Source: Erinaceus europaeus
Lineage: Eukaryota > Chordata > Mammalia > Eulipotyphla > Erinaceidae
Assembly: GCF_950295315.1 (NCBI RefSeq)
Contig: NC_080172.1
Coordinates: forward strand, 80,061,118-80,125,117
Length of the DNA stretch: 64,000 bases
Reading direction: 5' to 3'
The notes beneath the pieces are model-generated. The model saw only the letters and a program-made list of their open reading frames with translations. It did not search any database and was not told the origin of the DNA. The position numbers and the translations under genes were made by a program. Positions 58,461-64,000 of the stretch are shown here, piece by piece. Numbering within the stretch: position 1 is the first letter of the stretch; each line of letters starts with the position of its first letter.

Positions 58461-59097
58461 TAAGATCAGATTTAATTTTTGCATTTTGAGAAATTACTTT
58501 TGTAATGAAAATTTCAATAACTACAGAAGTCTATAGAAAAGTTTCTAAGAAATAATAATCACATTTTATTCACTTATTTTAAAAACCATATTCACACTGC
58601 TTTTAGTGAGATATTTATAAGTTGAGCAATGAATAGGGCAAAAAATAAAATCTTAAATCAAGTGTATGTGACTATTTTCCAGCTAAACTCTACTTCTACC
58701 CAAACTACCAGCTCTTCAACACTATCAAATATTATCATGTAAAATCCTGCCATCCTTCAACCAAAGGAAGCCTCTTTTCTCCAGTTCCCCCCCCCATTCT
58801 TTCTAAAACAGAACACCACTCACCTCTGACTCTAGATGATACCAAGAATCATCCTGAGAAAAATTTAATCATAATCCCATGCCATCTCTTGAGTCCTTAC
58901 CCATTGAATGTTTTAATATTTTATCAAGTTTGATGAGAAAATACAAAGAAATGAGGGGAGAGAAAGAGGTCTTTACTGTGCGGCATAATAGTCTTTTCAA
59001 AATCCAAAGTTGAGTATTTGTTTATTTATTAATAAATAAAGGGAGTCATCACTGGCATGACTGCACTGCCCCTGATAGTCTGCCTTTTCCCTTTCTT
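58461..59097. other. Intron sequence
   Basis: A C-run at 58788-58795. No recognised element. Confidence 0.4.
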
Positions 59098-59222
59098 CCC
59101 CCCTTTCTTTCTTCTTTCCTTCCTTCCTTCCTTCCCTCCTCTCTCTCTTTTTTCTTTTTCTTTCTTTCTTTCTTTCTTCCTTTCTTTCTTCCTTTCTCTT
59201 TCTCTCTTTCTCTTTTTTTTTT
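59098..59222 (+). repeat. (TTTC)n/(TTCC)n simple repeat
   Basis: Mixed TTCC, TTTC and CTTT units ending in a T-run. Basic-peptide frames on the minus strand here are repeat products. Confidence 0.9.
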
Positions 59223-59247
59223 GTGAGAGACAGAGAAGGGAACAAGA

Positions 59248-59456
59248 GGAGACTGAGTGGTGGCGCACCTGGTTGAACACACATGTTACAATGCACAGGG
59301 ACTGAGGTTCAATGCCCTGGTTCCACTTTCAAGGGGAAAGCTTTTTGAGTGGTGAAGCAGTGCTGCAGGTACCTCTGTTTCTCTTCCTCTCTACCTCCCC
59401 CTTCCTCTTGATTTTTGGCTGTCTCTATCCAATAAACAAATAAATTTTTAAAAAAA
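59248..59456 (+). mobile_element. Type B SINE
   Basis: GACTGAGTGGTGGCGCACCTGG head, GGGACTGAGGTTCAATGCCC, GGCTGTCTCTATCCAATAAAC end. Confidence 0.88.
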
Positions 59457-59574
59457 GGGAGTGAGAAGGGGACGAGACAGAGAGAGAAGGAAAGCTATTG
59501 CAGAATGGCCCCACCACTTGTCAAGTTTCACTGTATGGTGGCTGAGGGCTCAAATGCAAATACTTGCAGATGAT
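59457..59574 (-). mobile_element. Type D SINE remnant
   Basis: Purine-rich GAGACAGAGAGAGAAGG followed by CACCACTTGTCAAGTTTCAC and GGCTCAAATGCAAATAC, readable as an old minus-strand SINE whose head side was then hit by the next insertion. Confidence 0.5.
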
Positions 59575-59589
59575 GAAATGTGCACTCTA

Positions 59590-59900
59590 GGGAGTCGGGC
59601 TATAGTGCAGCGGGTTAAGCGCAGGTGGCGCAAAGCACAAGGACCGGCATAAGGATCCGGGTTCGAACCCCGGCTCCCCACCTGCAGGGGAGTTGCTTCA
59701 CAGGCAGTGAAGCAGGTCTGCAGGTGTCTATCTTTCTCTCCTCCTCTCTGTCTTCCCCTCCTCTCTCCATTTCTCTCTGTCCTATCCAACAATGACAACA
59801 ACAATAATAACTACAACAATAAAACAACAAGGGCAACAAAAGGGAATAAATAAATAAAATAAATATTTAAAAAAACTGGGAAATATTATAAAAAAAAAAA
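59590..59900 (+). mobile_element. Type A SINE, very well preserved
   Basis: GGGAGTCGGGCTATAGTGCAGC head, A box TAGTGCAGCGG, B box GGTTCGAACCCC, full body and CAACAATAAAACAACAAGG end. GAAATGTGCACTCTA is repeated exactly at 59575-59589 and 59901-59915. This is the best candidate for a recent SINE copy in the window. Confidence 0.95.
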
Positions 59901-59972
59901 GAAATGTGCACTCTAAATGAGCAACCATCTCCTATCATATAGAAGGATGATGATGGAAGAAGGAAAGAAATA

Positions 59973-60232
59973 GGGGGCCAGGCCATGATGCACCAGGTTA
60001 AGCACACATAGTACAAAGGATCCCAATTCAGGACCCTGCTCCCCACCTGCAGGGGGGTCGCTTCACAAGTGTTGAAGCAGGTCTGCATGTGTACATCTTT
60101 CTCTCTCCCTCTCTATTTTCCCTCTCCCCTCTCAATGTCTCTGTGTCCTATCCAAAAAAAAAAATGGCTACAGGATCAGTGGATTCACAATGCAAATATG
60201 GAACCTCAGCAATAATCCTGGAAGCAAAAAAA
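59973..60232 (+). mobile_element. Type A SINE, diverged
   Basis: GGGGCCAGGCCATGATGCACC head, GGGGGGTCGCTTCACAAGTG, GGATCAGTGGATTCACAATG...TAATCCTGGAAGC. A poly-A with GAAA units follows. Confidence 0.88.
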
Positions 60233-60277
60233 AAAAAAAAAGAAAGAAAGAAAAAGTATGAAAGAGATATACAAAAG

Positions 60278-60280
<3 letters not shown>

Positions 60281-60325
<45 letters not shown>
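60281..60325 (+). repeat. (GT)22 microsatellite
   Basis: Pure GT run after AAAGCAT. Confidence 0.93.
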
Positions 60326-60326
<1 letters not shown>

Positions 60327-60859
60327 ATGCTTAAGTGACTTTTTCTTAGAAACAGAATGAAGAGTATGTAGGTAACAGGGAATGGTGTTGCTTGATTCTG
60401 AACCTGGGAATGTCTCCATTTGAGTAGTGATGGTGATTTCTTTGAGAATGTATAGAAAGAGTATAAGTAGAATCATGCATATATCAACAGAATTACAAGG
60501 AAAAGGGATCTTTTCAATAAACTGTGCTGAGAAAAATGTGTTGAGAAATGCAGAAGAATGGAACAGGACTACAACATGCCACCATGAACAAAAAAGCAAT
60601 TGTAAATGCATCAAAGTCTGGGATGTTAGACAAGAAGCCATAAAATAGTCACTAAAACATTGTCATAACATCCCAGGATCTTAGCTTTGGAAATGTCATC
60701 AAAGACTCAAACCCAACAGCAAGAAAAATATAGCAAAAATTTAAAACAAAAAAACAATACAACAGTAGGACTACATCAAACTGACAAGCTTCTTCATAGT
60801 AAAAGGAACAATCACCAAAATAAAGACATCCTACTGAATGGGATAAAATACTTTCATAA

Positions 60860-61050
60860 TTTATTTATTTATTTATTTTGGGTAGAAGCTGAGAGAAATT
60901 GAGAGGGAAAAGGGAGGCAGGAGGGGAAAGAGGCACTTTTTCACTGCTCCTTAAGTTTCTACACTGCAGGTGGAGACCTACAGCTTAACCATGAGCCACT
61001 GTGCAATGTAATATGTGCACTCTTCCTAGTGTACCACCACTTGGATTTTG
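60860..61050 (-). mobile_element. Type B SINE, diverged, inside an L1 remnant
   Basis: Minus strand CCAAGTGGTGGTACACTAGG head, CTCCACCTGCAGTGTAGAAAC, CCAAAATAAATAAATAAATAA end. Confidence 0.83.
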
Positions 61051-61091
61051 ACGAAAATATTTATATACCATACATCAGACAAAGGATATAT

Positions 61092-61092
<1 letters not shown>

Positions 61093-61150
<58 letters not shown>
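61093..61150 (+). repeat. (GT)29 microsatellite inside an L1 remnant
   Basis: Pure GT run splitting ORF2-like sequence after ACATCAGACAAAGGATATATG. Confidence 0.93.
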
Positions 61151-61152
<2 letters not shown>

Positions 61153-61201
61153 ATTCAGTAACCATTTACAAAGTATAGAGAAAACAAAACCTGAATTTTT
61201 A

Positions 61202-61396
61202 AATTATTTTTTCTTTATTATTGTGTACAGACAGGGAAATTGAGGAAGGGGAGGCAAGATAAGGAGAGAGACAGAGAGACGCCTGCAGCTCTACTTCACC
61301 ACTCGTGAAGCTTTCCCATGCAGGTGGGGCTTGAACTGGGGTCCTTGCACACTGTAGTGTGTGTGCTTAACCAGGTGTGCCACCACCTGCCCCCTC
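61202..61396 (-). mobile_element. Type B SINE inside an L1 remnant
   Basis: Minus strand GGGGGCAGGTGGTGGCACACCTGG head, CCCCACCTGCATGGGAAAGC, GCTGCAGGCGTC. AAAACCTGAATTTTT (left) and AAAAACTGAATTTTA (right) flank it. Confidence 0.9.
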
Positions 61397-61987
61397 AAAA
61401 ACTGAATTTTAACCAAACAAGATATCCATATGTTCAATAGACACATGGAAGAATGCTCAAAATCACTGCTTATCAGAGAAAGACAATAATGAAATACCAC
61501 TTCACACCTGTGAGAATGGCATACATTAGTTGAGTCTGTATATAGTACTCCTATAGCCATCATCATACATTTCAATGGTGAAAACCTGAAAGCACTTCCA
61601 CTTAGATCAGCTACAAGACAGGGCTGCCCACTATTACTGTTACTATTCAACATAGTTTTGAAGGTCCTAGCCACAGCAATTAGGCAAGAAAAAGGAATTA
61701 AAAGGATACAGATTAGAAAAGAGAGTCAAACAGTCTTTCTGCAGATGGTATGATGCATAGAAAATACCAACAACAAAAATAAAGAAGGAAAGCAGAAAGT
61801 TTCTGGAAAATTTTAAGCAATATAGTTAGATTATAGGTTACAAAATCAGTGGTATTCCCCTATGAAAACACTGTCAGAAAAAGAAGAAAGTTGATTCCAT
61901 TTTTACTACACAATAACAACAATCAAATATCTAGGAATCAACCTCACAAAATACCAAAAATTATGCATACCAAAAATTATGAGTCCA

Positions 61988-62264
61988 GGGAGTCAGGCAG
62001 TAGTGCAGCGGGTTAAGTGAACTTGGCGCAAAGCGCAAGGACTGGTATAAGCATCCTGATTCTAGCCCCTAGATCCCCACCTGCTGGGGAGTTGCTTCAC
62101 AGGCAGTGAAGCAGGTCTTCAGGTGTCTTTCTCTCCCCCTCTGTGTTCCCCTCCTCTCTCCATTTCACTCTGTCCTATCCAACAACAAGGACATCAATAA
62201 CAATAACAATAACTATAACAATAAAACAAGGGCAACAAAAGAGAATAAATAAACATTAAATATT
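61988..62264 (+). mobile_element. Type A SINE inside an L1 remnant
   Basis: GGGAGTCAGGCAGTAGTGCAGC head, GAAGCAGGTCTTCAGGTGTC, CAATAAAACAAGGGC and an AATAAATAAAC tail. ATGAGTCC and CTGAGTCC flank it. Confidence 0.9.
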
Positions 62265-62480
62265 CTGAGTCCCTATTTAAGAAAATAGAAAAAAAAATAC
62301 AAAGAAATGGAACGATAACCCAGATTCAAGAATCAGAATAATTAACATTGTCAAAATGATTATGCTGCCTGGAGTTATAAACAGATTTAATTCAGTCCTC
62401 ATCAAGGCTGCACCAAATTTCTTTAAGAGGTTAGAACAATGGGGGGAAAGCAGAAGGAGGATAGAAACAGAGTGCAAGAC

Positions 62481-63918
62481 CATGGAGAAGCACTTAAATT
62501 GGTGGAGGATGTGAGGTAGACACTTATCATGAAGAGATAAAAACTTTACTAATAGAACAACAACTTCCTTGTTAATCATGATTTCACCAATAAAGTAATT
62601 AACATAATTTGGCATATTGTCTTTATGACTATGAAATGAATGGTGCAATTTATCAATTGAGATACATCATTAACTTTAGTTTCTTTTAACTTTTAATACA
62701 CCATCTATCAGGAAGATACCACTGAGACTACTATTCAGATAACTTATTTCATATAACCCAAGGGCTTATCTATTGAAAGGATAAAAAACTGAACTAGCTT
62801 TAAGAAATGGGTTGTAAGTTACCAACATGGCCCCCACCAAATAGTAAGATGTTGATAAAATTTCACAAGTGCCAATCAAAAAGTTAACAACTGCCATACT
62901 CTCAGACCTGGGGCAAAGGTGGCTGTCAAGATGTCAATGAAAAGAGTAAGAAAAACCTGGTGGCCAGCCGAGAGCAAATCCACGTCACACAAAGTAGTCA
63001 GTTCAATAAAGGTGAAAGTGATGAAGGTAAATAAAAGAAGTTTGACGTGTAAGAAAGATGACAGCCACAATGTTAAATATTAAGACATAGAGTGAAAAGT
63101 TCCAAAATTGTAAGTTAACATCCTATCAGATGTTAACCTGCTTTTGTGTTAATCCTTGTATTTTTATTTAACTTTTGTACTTCTGGGAGGAGAAGTCTCT
63201 GAAGTAAGTTAAGGTTCAGGAAGAAAGCCAGTTTAGTTGTTCTGAGGTTACAATGTGACCCTAACCAGGTTAGTATAGCCACTTTAAATCTCACCTATCT
63301 CATTTTTAAGATACATATTGTGAAGGACTAGTTGTGAGGATCAACAGGAAAAATCATAGTTAACTGATGCATTCATTTTCACCTTTCTCTTTCCACGTTA
63401 ATTGTACTCTCATCACCTATTTCAGCAGCCAATGGTATTATCTCACTATGAAGTCAAGTGAATTTGTTAAATCTACTCCCAAATCCTTATTGGCCCCACA
63501 ACCTGAACTCTACCTTTGGCATATTCAACTTTTAAGTATTTTTATCGTCTCTTTCATAGTAGACATTTAATTGACCAATAACCTTCCATGTGGCTAGTAC
63601 TTAACTGAGGCACTAAGGAAACCACAGAGAATAACATGGATAAAAACCAATTTGAAGGTTCCATTCCATGTGATTTCATGTGTCATTGGTTTGTAATAAC
63701 TATATAGCTAATGGAGACGTGATACAATGATGGAATAAAAACTAAAAATCACATGAATTACACAAGGTCTACACTGTAGTTCTCATCCCCTCTGGGGTAG
63801 AAATTTTTGCTGACTGGCAGGAACTTGACCAAGTGTTCTGGCTTCCACATGCTCAGAAGCAGTTCAAAAAAAATAATGCATGAGGAAGAGGCAATTTTGT
63901 GACTAGAAAATATAGTAG
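62481..63918. other. Single-copy intron sequence
   Basis: 1.4 kb without a recognised transposon or exon. GCCAATGGTATTATC-type patches near 63430 are not assigned. Confidence 0.45.
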
Positions 63919-64000
63919 AGGGAGTAGGGCAGTAGCACAGTGGGTTAAGCGCATGTGGCGCAAAGTGCAAGAACCGGTGGAAGGATCCTGGTTCAAGCAC
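63919..64000 (+). mobile_element. Type A SINE, cut by the window edge
   Basis: GGGAGTAGGGCAGTAGCACAGTGGG head through GGTTCAAGC (B box); the rest lies beyond the window. Confidence 0.9.

Larger units (their letters stand above)
60440..62480 (+). mobile_element. Scrambled L1 ORF2 remnant
   Basis: 60505-60850 and 61400-61520 match the C-terminal third of ORF2 (CAATAAACTGTGCTGAGAAA, ACATGGAAGAATGCTC, GAATGGCATACATTAG). 61530-61980 and 62270-62440 then match the earlier reverse-transcriptase region (AGACAGGGCTGCCCACTATT, AATCAAATATCTAGGAATCA). Two minus-strand SINEs, a (TG)n run and one plus-strand SINE interrupt it. All reading frames are broken. Confidence 0.78.

Noticed and set aside
59059..59296. 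Basic Lys/Arg/Glu-rich protein frames on the minus strand
   Set aside because: Encoded entirely by the TTTC/TTCC simple repeat; no start context or conservation expected.

Overview
This window is mammalian nuclear DNA: AT-rich, intron-dominated and crowded with retrotransposons. The tRNA-derived SINE families that recur on both strands carry the heads and 'gaagcaggtctgcaggtgtc' body that I associate with hedgehogs (ERI-type SINEs, Erinaceidae). The species call rests on that recognition and no database search was run.

The only host coding sequence I can support is one exon on the minus strand (47485-47700). It encodes 72 residues of dihydropyrimidine dehydrogenase, DPYD. Length, phase and residue numbering all fit exon 13 of the human gene (residues 509-580). 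The window therefore lies inside DPYD: positions 1-47484 are part of intron 13 and 47701-64000 part of intron 12. I see no second DPYD exon.

The most striking element is a full-length LINE-1 on the plus strand (11454 to about 18997). It has an intact ORF1 (304 aa) and an intact ORF2 (1274-1279 aa) with endonuclease, reverse transcriptase and C-terminal zinc-knuckle motifs in place. Its 5' UTR has two related units, its 3' UTR has a G-quadruplex-type tract, and it is flanked by a target-site duplication. It sits inside the A-tail of a SINE, which lies inside the tail of another SINE; three pairs of direct repeats date the order of insertion (11043-19270). A second L1 (2772-7323, minus) is broken and internally deleted, has different UTRs, and is bounded by a perfect 15-bp duplication. 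Many shorter L1 3' ends are scattered through the window, notably 38.6-39.6, 41.6-43.0, 52.5-56.2 and 60.4-62.5 kb.

Between the repeats are non-repetitive intron stretches. A few (33.3-34.3, 58.1-58.5, 22.7-23.4, 38.2-38.4 kb) have clustered homeodomain-type TAATTA motifs and look like candidate conserved regulatory DNA. One SINE (44.4-44.7 kb) contains a 42-nt antisense piece of the 5' end of 5S rRNA between 13-bp direct repeats. Another SINE head (29.2 kb) carries an 18-bp copy of its own flank. No bacterial-type features (operons, CRISPR, ribosome binding sites) occur.
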